Shown here: in pieces, positions 1 through 8,524 of the stretch | Position numbering within the stretch: the first letter of the stretch is position 1 | Layout of the letters: the number at the start of each line of letters is the position of its first letter | Assembly: GCF_040105385.1 (NCBI RefSeq) | Contig: NZ_JBEDNQ010000001.1 | Coordinates: forward strand, 558,001-622,000 | Direction of reading: 5' to 3' | Length of the DNA: 64,000 nt | Source: Pseudonocardia nematodicida | GTDB lineage: Bacteria; Actinomycetota; Actinomycetes; Mycobacteriales; Pseudonocardiaceae | Position numbers and translations under genes: made by a program | Notes under the pieces: model-generated | The model's database searches: none | The model's input: the letters and a program-made list of their open reading frames with translations, nothing else | What the model was told of the DNA's origin: nothing

Positions 1-414
1 GGTGTCGACGGCGAGCCCACCCCCGCCGACGGTGTAGGTGACCGTGACCCGGACCGGCTCCGGCCAGCCGGGCTGCACGGCGGCGACCGCGGTGAGGGTG
101 ACCCGGTCCCCGGCCCGGTCGACGAGCCGCCACGGGACGTGCCGGAGCAGGCCGTGGATCGCGTTCCCGGCCGCCGGCTCGGTCAGCGCGAGCTGCCGGA
201 CGGTGCCGCGGTCGGACCAGCGGCCGTCGCGCACCCGGTTCGGCCACGGGGCCAGGACCGCGCCGGAACCCTTCGGCGGCCGGATGGTCGGCGGGTGCGG
301 CTCCACCCGGACCCGCCCGCCGACGACGACACCGGCCAGGGCCGCCCCGACCTCGTCGACCTCGGCCCGGGCGTCCCCGGAGACGATCACGAACCGCTCA
401 CCGCACGCGTCCAT
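1..414 (-). CDS. Aldose 1-epimerase family protein (partial, N-terminal 138 residues)
   Basis: Only the first 138 codons are present; the gene runs off the left edge of the window. Translation from the ATG at 414 reads MDACGERFVIV, then a stretch with VLAPWPNRVRDG (about residues 62-73) and NAIHGLLRHVPW (about 90-101). These are the PWxNR and HG-L-R-xPW signatures of the galactose mutarotase-like fold. Family members interconvert alpha and beta anomers of free sugars in the cytoplasm using a catalytic His and Glu; the C-terminal half with the catalytic Glu lies outside the window. The start is 44 bases from the stop of the upstream minus-strand YhaN gene, so it could be the last gene of that transcript. 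Substrate cannot be read from this fragment. Confidence 0.8.
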   Translation of the reverse strand, partial: MDACGERFVIVSGDARAEVDEVGAALAGVVVGGRVRVEPHPPTIRPPKGSGAVLAPWPNRVRDGRWSDRGTVRQLALTEPAAGNAIHGLLRHVPWRLVDRAGDRVTLTAVAAVQPGWPEPVRVTVTYTVGGGGLAVDT

Positions 415-458
415 ATCGGAGAGTCTCCGTGCCGCGTGCGGGCGCCGCACGGCCGGGG

Positions 459-3400
459 TCACCCCGCCAGCGGGGTCGCCCGGGTGGCGTCGGCGTCGAC
501 CACGGTCTCGATGACCGCCGGCGGGCCCAGCTCGGCGACGTGGAAGTCGACACCGGTGTCGCGGGCCAGCCCTACCAGGTGGTCGTGGTGGGTGAACAGC
601 AGCACCTGCGCGGACTCGGCCAGCTCGGCGAGCACCTGGATCGCAGCCGGGGCGCGCCCGTCGTCGAAGGTCATCAGGACGTCGTCGAGGACGACCGGCA
701 CCGGCGGCAGCCCGGCCGCCACCCGGTCGGTCTGCAGCTGCTCGATCCCGGCGAGCCGCAGCGCCAGGTGCACCTGGTCCGCGGTGCCCTCCGAGAGCTT
801 CGTCGGTGCCAGCTCCTCACCGTCGCCACGCACGGCGACCAGCGTCCGCGAGCCGCTGCCCGGCTCCGCCGGCGGGCGCAGCGCCACGAACCGACCGCCG
901 GTCAGCCGCTCCAGCAGCGCGCCGGCCCGCACCAGCAGCGGCGAGGCGTGGCTGCGCTCGTAGGCCTCCAGCTCGCGGCGGAGGATCTCGCGCTGCAGGT
1001 GCAGCACCAGGTAGCGCTCGGCGGCCTCGGCGACGCCGGCCAGCTCCTCCTGGGCGCGGGCGTGCAGTTCGGCGGCGCCCTCGGCGTCCTCCAGCTCACG
1101 GCGCCGGGCCCGCAGCCCGCCCAGCTGCTCGCGCAGCTCGTCCTGTTCGGTTCCCAGCTCGCCCTCCCGGGCCTCGGCGCGGTCGAGGGCCTCGGCGAGC
1201 GCGTCCGGCTCGGTGTCCGGGGCGGACGTCACGAGCTCGTCGGCGTCGAGATCGGGTGCGGCGGCGGCCAGCAGACGGGACTGCTCGGCGATGCCGGTGT
1301 CGAGCGTCGCGACGGCGGCACCGCGGGCGGCGGCGGCCTCCAGACCGCCCGGCTCCATCGCCTCGGTCAGCGCGAGCTCGACGGCGAGCCGGTCCAGCAC
1401 CGTGGCGGCGGCGCCGGCCTCGCGCGCCGCGCGAGCGGCGGACTCCTCGGCGGCGAGGATGTCGTCGTCGAGGTGCCCGGCCGAGACGGCGGACTTGGTG
1501 ACCTCGCGCACCCGGTCGGCCAGCTCGCCGAGCCGGTCCGCGGCCGGGGTCCCGGTGGGGGTCCGGGAGGCGGTCGCGTCGAGGTGCCGTTCCACCAGCG
1601 CGACGACGGCGCGGCGGTGCGCGTTGACGGCCCGCTCGAGCCGGCCCGCCTCCGCGTCGTCCTGCCGGGCGGTGGCGCCGGCCTGCTGGGCGTCGGCGAC
1701 GGTGTCCCGGCGGGTGTCCCATCCGGAGGGCTCGAGGTCGCTCGGGAGCCCGGCGCCGCGCAGTGCGAACCGCCAGCGCTGTCCGGCCAGGTCCCGCTCG
1801 TGCCGGGCGGCGTCGGCGGCGCCGCCGGCGCGCTCGGCCTCGCTGCGCAGCCGGTCGAGCAGCACCCGGCGGTCGCGGGCGTGCTCGGCCTCGGTGGCGA
1901 GGTCGGCGGCGGCGACGAGCAGCACGTCCAGGGGTGCGCCGTCACGGGGGCGGCCCGCCGCGGCGAGCGCGGCGGCCAGCGCCCGTTCCTGCTCGTCGGC
2001 CTGGTCGCGCAACCGGGCGAGCCGCTCGTCGGCGCGGGAGACCTCGTCCTGGGCCTGCGCGGCGTCGGCCAGCGCACCGGCGACCGCGTCGGCGTCGTCC
2101 GGCTCCGGGACGGCGACGCCGTGCGCGCGCCACAGCGTCGCCCAGGCGGATCCGGCCCCCTCGGCACGCTCCCGGGCGGCCACGACGGCGGTGTCGGCAT
2201 CGGCCCGCTCGCCGACGGCGACCTCGAGCTCGGACTCGCGGTGCGCCAGCTCGGCCACCCGGTCGGCCGAGGCGATCATGTCGTCGGCGACCCGGTCGGC
2301 CGCGGCGACAGCGGTGGCGACCCGGCCCGCGGCGGACGGATCGCGACCGGCGAGGAGCTGGGCGACGGCGGCGTCCCGCTCGGCCCGGGCGCCGTCGAGC
2401 GCGTCCGGCCCGACCGGGCGGCCGGCGGAGGCGACGCCGTCCCGGGCGGAGCGGGCCCGGTGCTCGCGCTCGGCGGCGGCGACGCCCGCGCGCTCGGCGG
2501 CCCGCAGGTCCTGCTCGGCGGTGCGCAGCGCGGTGCGCAGCGACCGGACCTCGCGGGCCGGCGGGGCGAGCACGGTCGTGCCCGGATCGGTGCCGTCCCG
2601 GCCGGCCGTCTCCTGCACGGACGGTCGCCGGTAGCCGGCGGCGGTCAGCGACCCGGTGCGGCGGGCCAGCGCACCGTCACGTTCGACGACCGCGGCCCGG
2701 CACAGTGCGGGCGCCGAGCCCTCGGCCTCGATCGCCCGGCGGACCTCGGCGACCCGGCCGACCCGTTCGGCGTCCAGCCCACCCTGGACGTCGGCGGCCT
2801 CCCGGACCTCGGCCAGCGCCTCGGCGTGCAGGCGTTCGGCGCGATCGGCCTCCGCGTCGGCCTCCTGCAGCCGGCGCGCGATCACGTCCAGGTCGCGGGC
2901 CCGGTCGGCCGGCAGGTGCACGGCGGCGAGCCGCTCACCGGCACTACGTCCGTCCTCGGCGACCAGGCCGGCGAGCGCGGTCTCGGCGCGCCGGTGCTGC
3001 TCGGCGGCGTCGGTGCGCAGCCGCGCGGCGCGCTCGGCGTCGGCGCGGCGGGCCTGGGCGGCGGACTCCAGCTCCCGGATCCGGGTGGCGTCGGCGAGCA
3101 GGTCCTCGTCCAGGTCCAGCTCGGCGCGCTGCCCGCGCAGCTCGTCCGCACGCTCGCGGTGGGTGTCCCGCTGCCGTTCGGCGGTCTCCCGGTCGGCGGT
3201 CGCCCGGGTGTACTCGGCCAGCGAGGCGGGGTCGAGCGCGGCGCCGTCCGCGCAGAGCCGGTCCCGCTCGGCGCGCAGCGCGGCCAGCTCGCGGGCCGGC
3301 GCCAGACCGCGGACGGCCTGACGGGCGCGGTCCGCCTCGTCGGCGGCGGCGCGGCGGCTCCGGCCCAGCTCGACGGCGCGGCGCTCCAGCCGTCCGATCT

Positions 3401-4028
3401 CGTCGGCCAGCGCGGTGACCTCACCGGCCCGCGACGTCCGGTCGTCGGCGGCCTGTTCGGTGTCGGTGAACCGGGCGAACGCGGCCCGTACCGCGACCGA
3501 CCGGTTGTTCTTGTGCTCCTTGTAGAGCGTGTCGGCCTCGGCGTCGAGCGCGGCGATCAGGGCGCGGGCGTCCCGGCCGCTGCGTGCGGTGAACACCAGC
3601 TCGGCCAGGTCGCCGCCGCCGCCGCAGAGTGCGCGGCCGCCGGCGCGGAGCTCCTCGTGGCCGAGCCCGAAGCCCTCCCGCCACCGGTTCCTGGCCTCGG
3701 GCCCGCCCGCGCCCCAGGGGGCGTCGACGGGCTCCGGGTCCCCGTCGCCGCCGACCACGTGCAGGCCCCGGCCGGTGCGACGCAGGGTCCGCTCCCCGCC
3801 GGGACCGCCGACGACCGCGGAGACCGCCAGCCGCGGGCGGCTGAACGCATAGGTGTGCGGTGACGAGCGCGGGATGCCCCAGAGCAGGTCGGACAGCGCG
3901 TCGAGCAGCGTGGTCTTCCCGGCCTCGTTCGGCCCGGAGACGATGGTCAGACCGGCGCCGAGCTCGAGCGTGCGGTCCTCGTAGGCGCCGTAGCGCTCGA
4001 GGACCAGGGTGCGCAGCCGGGAGGTCAC
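459..4028 (-). CDS. YhaN-family AAA/SMC-like ATPase, 1189 aa
   Basis: Large coiled-coil ATPase of the SbcC/Rad50-like YhaN family. The N-terminus carries the Walker A loop GPNEAGKTT (residues 32-40) after a typical SMC-head strand. A long Ala/Arg/Glu-rich coiled-coil middle follows. The C-terminal head has an ABC-type signature LSEGTADQVHLALRL and a Walker B with D-loop (VVLDDVLMTFDD), then LLFTHH. Such ATPases work with a metallophosphoesterase partner in processing DNA ends; that partner, YhaO-like, is directly upstream with a 28-base gap, so the two are probably cotranscribed. The start is GTG at 4028. Large reading frames on the opposite strand are codon-bias shadows. The family assignment is firm; the exact DNA substrate is inferred. 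Confidence 0.88.
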   Translation of the reverse strand: MTSRLRTLVLERYGAYEDRTLELGAGLTIVSGPNEAGKTTLLDALSDLLWGIPRSSPHTYAFSRPRLAVSAVVGGPGGERTLRRTGRGLHVVGGDGDPEPVDAPWGAGGPEARNRWREGFGLGHEELRAGGRALCGGGGDLAELVFTARSGRDARALIAALDAEADTLYKEHKNNRSVAVRAAFARFTDTEQAADDRTSRAGEVTALADEIGRLERRAVELGRSRRAAADEADRARQAVRGLAPARELAALRAERDRLCADGAALDPASLAEYTRATADRETAERQRDTHRERADELRGQRAELDLDEDLLADATRIRELESAAQARRADAERAARLRTDAAEQHRRAETALAGLVAEDGRSAGERLAAVHLPADRARDLDVIARRLQEADAEADRAERLHAEALAEVREAADVQGGLDAERVGRVAEVRRAIEAEGSAPALCRAAVVERDGALARRTGSLTAAGYRRPSVQETAGRDGTDPGTTVLAPPAREVRSLRTALRTAEQDLRAAERAGVAAAEREHRARSARDGVASAGRPVGPDALDGARAERDAAVAQLLAGRDPSAAGRVATAVAAADRVADDMIASADRVAELAHRESELEVAVGERADADTAVVAARERAEGAGSAWATLWRAHGVAVPEPDDADAVAGALADAAQAQDEVSRADERLARLRDQADEQERALAAALAAAGRPRDGAPLDVLLVAAADLATEAEHARDRRVLLDRLRSEAERAGGAADAARHERDLAGQRWRFALRGAGLPSDLEPSGWDTRRDTVADAQQAGATARQDDAEAGRLERAVNAHRRAVVALVERHLDATASRTPTGTPAADRLGELADRVREVTKSAVSAGHLDDDILAAEESAARAAREAGAAATVLDRLAVELALTEAMEPGGLEAAAARGAAVATLDTGIAEQSRLLAAAAPDLDADELVTSAPDTEPDALAEALDRAEAREGELGTEQDELREQLGGLRARRRELEDAEGAAELHARAQEELAGVAEAAERYLVLHLQREILRRELEAYERSHASPLLVRAGALLERLTGGRFVALRPPAEPGSGSRTLVAVRGDGEELAPTKLSEGTADQVHLALRLAGIEQLQTDRVAAGLPPVPVVLDDVLMTFDDGRAPAAIQVLAELAESAQVLLFTHHDHLVGLARDTGVDFHVAELGPPAVIETVVDADATRATPLAG

Positions 4029-4056
4029 GAGCCGGCCCTCCCGCGCAGCCGGGCGG

Positions 4057-5283
4057 TCACGAGCCCGCCATCCGGGACAGCAGCTGCTGCTCGGCCTGCC
4101 GGGCCAGGGCGGCGAGCCGCTCGTCGTCGCGCAGGTCCAGCAGGCCGGCCTCGCGCAGCCGGCGGCCGACCTCGCGCTCCAGCGGCGCGGCCAGCTCCCG
4201 GATCCGGTCCGGGTCCCCGGCCAGGCCGGCCGCGGCGGCGGACACGGCGGCGGCCAGCTCCGGATCGACGGTCAGCGCCTCGGCCGGTGGCGAGGTCCGG
4301 TTGCGCACCTTCTCCAGCACCGCCCCCGCGGTGTGCGCGGCCAGCTCCAGCTCGGTCCGCACACGTTCGGTCTCGGTCAGCGCGGGCGCGGCGGGCCCGG
4401 CCCCGTACAGCGTCACCTGGGCGACGACGGGCCGTGGCGCCGCTCCCACGCACCGCTCCCGCACGGCGTCGGCGACGGCCTCGAACACCTCGTCGGCGTC
4501 GGCGAGCCCGGAGATGTCGACCTCGACGAGCTCCCACCGGGCCACGTCGAGCTCGATCGGCTCGATCGTCGCCCACCGCCCGGGGGCGACGTCGACCAGC
4601 AACGCCCCCTTGGCGCCGCGTTCCTGCGGGTGCCGGCCCTGCAGGTTCCCGGAGAAGGCCGCCTTGTGCGGGCCGTCGCAGACGATCCGCTGCTCGTGCA
4701 CGTGCCCGAGCGCGAAGTACTCGTAGCCGCAGCCGGACAGGTCCTCGGGACGGCACGGGGCGTAGGTGTCGTGCCGGTCGTCGCCCTGCACCGAGGTGTG
4801 CAGCATCCCGACGTTGACCAGCCCGGGGATCCGGTCCGGGTAGGCCGGCACCAGGTTCTCCAGGACCGCGCGCCGGGCGAAGCCCTGCCCGTGCACGGCC
4901 AGGCCGGCGTCGTCGAGCACGACGGTCTCGGGGGCGTCCACCGAGAGCCGGTGGGTGTTCGGCGGCAGCCGCAGCGAGCGGGTGATCTCGGACTCGGCGT
5001 CGTGGTTGCCGTTGATCAGGAAGACCGGGATGCCCTCGTCGTGCAGCCGGGACAGCTGCCGCACGAAGAACGCGCCGGTCGCGTAGTCCTTCCAGTCCCC
5101 GTCGTAGACGTCACCGGCCAGCAGCAGCGCGTCCGCCCGGGCGTCGACCACGGCGTCGACGAGGTTCTCGCAGGCCCGGCGGGTCGCGGCCCGCAGGGTG
5201 CCGGCGAGATCGGAGTCGCCGAGCCGGGACAGGCCGCGCAGCGGGCTGTCGAGGTGCAGGTCGGCGGCATGCACCAGGCGCAA
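4057..5283 (-). CDS. YhaO/SbcD-like DNA repair metallophosphoesterase, 408 aa
   Basis: Calcineurin-like nuclease subunit. Metal-binding motifs appear in order: AADLHLDS at the N-terminus (DxH), LLAGDVYDG (GD), NGNHDAES (GNHD) and GHVHEQ (GHxH). The C-terminal third is a capping region probably used to contact the YhaN ATPase. I chose the TTG at 5283 as start because AGGAGG stands six bases upstream and the protein then begins RLVHAADLH, exactly where family members begin. The longer frame back to 5370 adds 29 residues without homology. It is first in a two-gene unit with the YhaN gene. Expected role: Mn-dependent nuclease acting on DNA ends or hairpins in complex with the ATPase. No palindrome-cleavage claim can be made from sequence alone. 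Confidence 0.85.
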   Translation of the reverse strand: MRLVHAADLHLDSPLRGLSRLGDSDLAGTLRAATRRACENLVDAVVDARADALLLAGDVYDGDWKDYATGAFFVRQLSRLHDEGIPVFLINGNHDAESEITRSLRLPPNTHRLSVDAPETVVLDDAGLAVHGQGFARRAVLENLVPAYPDRIPGLVNVGMLHTSVQGDDRHDTYAPCRPEDLSGCGYEYFALGHVHEQRIVCDGPHKAAFSGNLQGRHPQERGAKGALLVDVAPGRWATIEPIELDVARWELVEVDISGLADADEVFEAVADAVRERCVGAAPRPVVAQVTLYGAGPAAPALTETERVRTELELAAHTAGAVLEKVRNRTSPPAEALTVDPELAAAVSAAAAGLAGDPDRIRELAAPLEREVGRRLREAGLLDLRDDERLAALARQAEQQLLSRMAGS

Positions 5284-5442
5284 CGCGGACCTCCTGAGCT
5301 CGGGGAGTGGGACGGGTGCCGAGTGTAGGAGAGGGCACCGACAGTGATGGTGGCGCGACACCCGCCACAATCCGTATCCAGGTCCCGACGTGCGCGTTCA
5401 CCATGAAAGAGCTGTCCGCGACACACCGAGGACCCACTCCCC

Positions 5443-5625
5443 ATGGATCTGCTCTGCGAACGCTGCTACGCCCCGGTCGACCCCGATTCCGACCGCTTCT
5501 ACCGGCTGGCCCACCTGTACGGCGCCGACCACGACGGCACGGTGCACTGGCGCAACGCCGTCGTGCACACCGTCCCGTGCGCCGCCGCCGGGTCCGCGCA
5601 CGACCCGCACGACCGGGCGGCCTGA
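5443..5625 (+). CDS. Small CxxC protein A, 60 aa, first of a tandem pair
   Basis: A 60-residue acidic/His-rich protein starting MDLLCERCYAPVD. The CxxC near the N-terminus and a later Cys (VHTVPCAAAG) suggest a small metal-binding knuckle, although a full four-ligand set is not obvious. I do not recognise a named family. The ATG at 5443 has only a weak purine stretch upstream. Its TGA overlaps the ATG of the next gene as TGATG, which points to translational coupling. The next gene begins almost identically (LLCERCWSPID), so the two look like paralogues from a tandem duplication. They sit alone between the divergent YhaO gene and a strong hairpin at 5845. Confidence 0.6.
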   Translation: MDLLCERCYAPVDPDSDRFYRLAHLYGADHDGTVHWRNAVVHTVPCAAAGSAHDPHDRAA

Positions 5626-5819
5626 TGCGCGACCTGCTCTGCGAGCGCTGCTGGAGCCCGATCGACCGGACCCGCGAGCCGCTGCGGATGTCGACGGTCC
5701 GCAGCTACGTGCACGCGCTGCCGTGCCTTCCGCCGGACACCGGCGAGTGGGACAGCGGCCGCCGCGGCCTGTCCCCCGCCGCGATCCGGCACGCCGCCGC
5801 GAGCGCCGACCACCGCTGA
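5625..5819 (+). CDS. Small CxxC protein B, 64 aa, second of a tandem pair
   Basis: A 64-residue protein beginning MRDLLCERCWSPID, sharing the LLCERCxxPxD core with protein A and a later Cys in VHALPCLPPD. The spacing of the second Cys block after the CxxC is similar in both (A: VVHTVPC; B: YVHALPC). A C-terminal LSPAAIRHAAA helix follows that protein A lacks. The start ATG overlaps the previous stop codon (TGATG), so expression probably depends on translation of protein A. The function is unknown. The paired Cys blocks suggest a zinc knuckle, or redox cysteines if no metal is bound. The gene ends 25 bases before a perfect 16-bp inverted repeat that probably terminates the transcript. Confidence 0.6.
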   Translation: MRDLLCERCWSPIDRTREPLRMSTVRSYVHALPCLPPDTGEWDSGRRGLSPAAIRHAAASADHR

Positions 5820-5844
5820 ATCCCGCTCGGCCCGCCCCCGATCT

Positions 5845-5899
5845 CCCGACTCATGACGCTTCAGTTCGGCAATACCGGACCACAGCGTCATGAGTCGGG
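5845..5899. terminator. Perfect 16-bp inverted repeat between convergent genes
   Basis: Arms CCCGACTCATGACGCT (5845-5860) and its exact complement (5884-5899) enclose a 23-base loop. The element lies between the end of the CxxC pair (5819, plus) and the end of eda (5930, minus). A bidirectional terminator is the simplest reading. No T-tract follows on either side, as is common in GC-rich actinomycetes. Confidence 0.6.
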
Positions 5900-5929
5900 C
5901 AGGGGGCAGCGGGCAGCGGGCAGGGCGGC

Positions 5930-6550
5930 TCAGGACGCGAGTCGAGCGGCCGCGGCGGCCAGGGTGCGGATCCGGTCCCAGTCCCCCGCCGCGACCGCGT
6001 CGGCCGGGGTCAGCCAGGACCCGCCGACGCAGCCGACGTTGGGCAGCGCCAGGTAGTCCGGCGCCGAGGCGACCGTGATCCCACCGGTCGGGCAGAACCG
6101 CAGCTCCGGCAGCGGTCCCGCGACGGCCTTGAGGAACGGACGCCCGCCCGCGGCCTCGGCCGGGAAGAACTTCATCGCGGTGTGCCCGCGCTCGGCGACG
6201 GCCATCATCTCCGAGATCGACGACGTGCCGGGCAGCAGGTCGAGCTCGGAGTCCTCCATCGCGTCCAGCAGCCGCGGGGTGGTGCCGGGGCTCACCAGGA
6301 ACCGGGCACCCGCGGCCGCCGAGGCGGTCACGTCCGCTGGCGTGCGCACCGTCCCGGTCCCCACGACGGCGCCGGGCACCTCGGCGGCGATCCGGCGGAC
6401 CGCCTCGATCCCGGCCGGGGTCCGCAGGGTCACCTCGATCACCGGCAGCCCGCCGTCGACCAGCGCGCGGGCCAGCGGGACGGCCGCCTCGGCGTCGTCG
6501 AGCACGACGACGGGGACGACGGGGGCCAGGTCCAGCAGCTTCTCGCTCAT
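5930..6550 (-). CDS. eda: KDPG aldolase (2-dehydro-3-deoxy-phosphogluconate aldolase), 206 aa
   Basis: Class I aldolase splitting 2-keto-3-deoxy-6-phosphogluconate into pyruvate and glyceraldehyde 3-phosphate, the second step of the Entner-Doudoroff pathway. Visible motifs are PVIEVTLRT with the catalytic Glu (residue 39), VVGTGTV, and MKFFPAEAAGG with the Schiff-base Lys at 127, followed by the phosphate-binding CPTGGI. Length is typical. The start is ATG 6550 with GGAGGAG directly upstream; a longer in-frame extension to 6601 has no homology. It follows edd by 28 bases on the same strand, so edd-eda form an operon. The hairpin at 5845 lies downstream. Confidence 0.95.
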   Translation of the reverse strand: MSEKLLDLAPVVPVVVLDDAEAAVPLARALVDGGLPVIEVTLRTPAGIEAVRRIAAEVPGAVVGTGTVRTPADVTASAAAGARFLVSPGTTPRLLDAMEDSELDLLPGTSSISEMMAVAERGHTAMKFFPAEAAGGRPFLKAVAGPLPELRFCPTGGITVASAPDYLALPNVGCVGGSWLTPADAVAAGDWDRIRTLAAAAARLAS

Positions 6551-6578
6551 GCTCTCCTCCGGTTGTGCGACGGGACCA

Positions 6579-8402
6579 CTACAGGACGACGGCGGCGCCA
6601 CGGTCCGCCGGCCCGACGGCGTCGCGGAACGCGGCGAACAGCTCCCGCCCGGTGCCCTCGGTCGCCCCGGACGGGCCGGCAGCGGGCTCGCGGGCGTCGA
6701 ACTCGCCGTCGTCGACCAGCACCGTCAGCGTGCCGGTCAGGGTGTCCAGCCGGACCGGGTCGCCGTCCCGGATCCTGCCCAGCGGCCCGCCCGCGGCGGC
6801 CTCCGGGGTCACGTGCAGCGCGGCCGGCACCTTCCCCGAGGCCCCGGACATCCGGCCGTCGGTGACGACCGCGACCCGCTGCCCGCGGTCCTGCAGCACC
6901 CCCAGCGCCGGGGTGAGCGTGTGCAGCTCGGGCATCCCGTTCGCCCGCGGGCCCTGGAACCGGACGACGGCGACCAGGTCCCGGCCATCGAGCTCGCCGG
7001 CCCGGAACGCGGCGAGCAGCTCCGCCTGGTCGTCGAAGACGGCGGCGGGCGCCTCCACCACGCGCTGCTCCGGCCCGACGGCCGAGGTCTTCACGACCGA
7101 GCGGCCGAGATTGCCGTGCAGCACGCGCAGGCCGCCGTCCGGGGCGAACGGGTCGGCGGCCCCGCGCAGCACCGACTTGTCCAGGCTCTCGGTGGGGCCC
7201 TCGCGCCAGACGAGCTCGCCGTCGTCCAGGAACGGCTCGCGGGTGTAGCGGGCCAGGCCGGGCCCGTCGACGGTGTAGACGTCGTCGTGCAGCAGGCCCG
7301 CGCCGAGGAGCTCGCGGATCAGCAGCTGCATGCCGCCGGCCGCGTGGAAGTGGTTCACGTCGGCGTCGCCGTTGGGGTAGATGCGGGCCAGCAGCGGCAC
7401 GACCGCGGACAGGTCGGAGAAGTCGTCCCAGGTGAGCTGGACGCCGGCGGCCGCGGCCATCGCGACCAGGTGCATGGTGTGGTTGGTCGACCCGCCGGTG
7501 GCCAGCAGCGCGACGACCCCGTTGACGACGGCGCGCTCGTCGACGACCGCGCCCATCGCCCGGTCCGGGTCCCCGGCCGCGGCGAGCGCGCGGCGGGTCG
7601 TCTCGGCGGTCAGCGCGTCGCGCAGCGGGGTGCCGGGATTGACGAACGACGACCCCGGCAGGTGCAGGCCCATGACCTCCATGAGCAGCTGGTTGGAGTT
7701 CGCGGTGCCGAAGAACGTGCAGGTCCCGGGACCGTGGTAACTGCGCGACTCGGCGTCGAGCAGCTCCTCGCGGCCGGCCTCGCCGGCGGCGAACGCCTGC
7801 CGGACCCGCGCCTTCTCCTTGTTCGGCAGCCCGGAGGTCATCGGGCCGGCCGGGGCGAGCAGCACCGGCAGGTGCCCGAACGACAGGGCGCCGATCACCA
7901 GCCCGGGGACGATCTTGTCGCAGACGCCGAGCAGGACGGCGCCGTCGAACATGTCGTGCGAGAGCGCCACCGCGGTGGACATCGCGATGACGTCGCGGGA
8001 GAACAGCGACAGCTCCATCCCGGCGCGGCCCTGGGTGATGCCGTCGCACATCGCGGGCACACCGCCGGCGACCTGGGCGACCCCACCGGCCTCCCGGGCC
8101 GCCCGCTTGATCTGCTCGGGGTAGGTCTCGAACGGCTGGTGCGCCGAGAGCATGTCGTTGTAGGCGGTGACGATCGCCAGGTTGCGGGCCGGGGTCGCGG
8201 TCAGCGCGAGCTTGTCCGGGCCGCAGGCGGCGACGGCGTGCGCGAGGTTCGCGCAGCCGAGCCCGCCGCGGCCGGGCCCCGAGGCCGGTCCCTGCGCGGC
8301 GGCGGTACGGATGCGCTCGAGGTAGGCGGCGCGGGTCGCGGCCGACCGGGCGACGACCCGTTCGGTGACCTCGGCCAGGACGGGGTGCGAATCAGCAGTC
8401 AC
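6579..8402 (-). CDS. edd: 6-phosphogluconate dehydratase, 607 aa
   Basis: IlvD/Edd-family iron-sulfur dehydratase converting 6-phosphogluconate to 2-keto-3-deoxy-6-phosphogluconate. Motifs include TAYNDMLSAHQP, AMCDGITQGRAGMELS (about 117-132), GVCDKIVPG, GPGTCTFFGTANSNQ (cluster cysteine) and ATGGSTNHTMH, and TDGRMSGASGKVPAA near the C-terminus. The preference for Edd over IlvD rests on the full length of about 600 residues, the Edd-type cysteine contexts and the adjacent eda. The GTG start at 8402 has GGAGAG upstream. It is transcribed away from a ROK-family regulator across a 122-base divergent region, which suggests that regulator controls it. Confidence 0.95.
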   Translation of the reverse strand: MTADSHPVLAEVTERVVARSAATRAAYLERIRTAAAQGPASGPGRGGLGCANLAHAVAACGPDKLALTATPARNLAIVTAYNDMLSAHQPFETYPEQIKRAAREAGGVAQVAGGVPAMCDGITQGRAGMELSLFSRDVIAMSTAVALSHDMFDGAVLLGVCDKIVPGLVIGALSFGHLPVLLAPAGPMTSGLPNKEKARVRQAFAAGEAGREELLDAESRSYHGPGTCTFFGTANSNQLLMEVMGLHLPGSSFVNPGTPLRDALTAETTRRALAAAGDPDRAMGAVVDERAVVNGVVALLATGGSTNHTMHLVAMAAAAGVQLTWDDFSDLSAVVPLLARIYPNGDADVNHFHAAGGMQLLIRELLGAGLLHDDVYTVDGPGLARYTREPFLDDGELVWREGPTESLDKSVLRGAADPFAPDGGLRVLHGNLGRSVVKTSAVGPEQRVVEAPAAVFDDQAELLAAFRAGELDGRDLVAVVRFQGPRANGMPELHTLTPALGVLQDRGQRVAVVTDGRMSGASGKVPAALHVTPEAAAGGPLGRIRDGDPVRLDTLTGTLTVLVDDGEFDAREPAAGPSGATEGTGRELFAAFRDAVGPADRGAAVVL

Positions 8403-8524
8403 GGTGCGTCGCTCTCCAGGTGGTCGGGCTTTCGTACTCTAGAGATAGAGTTCCGCATTTTCAACGCGTTAGTGTGACGTGATCAGCGTTCCACCAGCTC
8501 AAAGCCCTGTGGTTCACTGGACGA
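8403..8524. promoter_or_regulatory. Divergent promoter region edd / ROK regulator with small palindromes
   Basis: This 122-base region is much more AT-rich than its flanks. It contains ACTCT-N6-AGAGT (8436-8451) around a CTCTAGAG palindrome, and AACGCGTT (8463-8470), whose AACGC half recurs inverted as GCGTT at 8486-8490. These are plausible operator elements for the adjacent ROK regulator, but no consensus confirms which is used. Confidence 0.4.

Noticed and set aside
429..3863. Very long plus-strand reading frame antisense to the YhaN gene
   Set aside because: The minus strand encodes recognisable Walker A, signature and Walker B motifs; the plus frame is low-complexity Gly/Leu/Val text caused by third-position GC.
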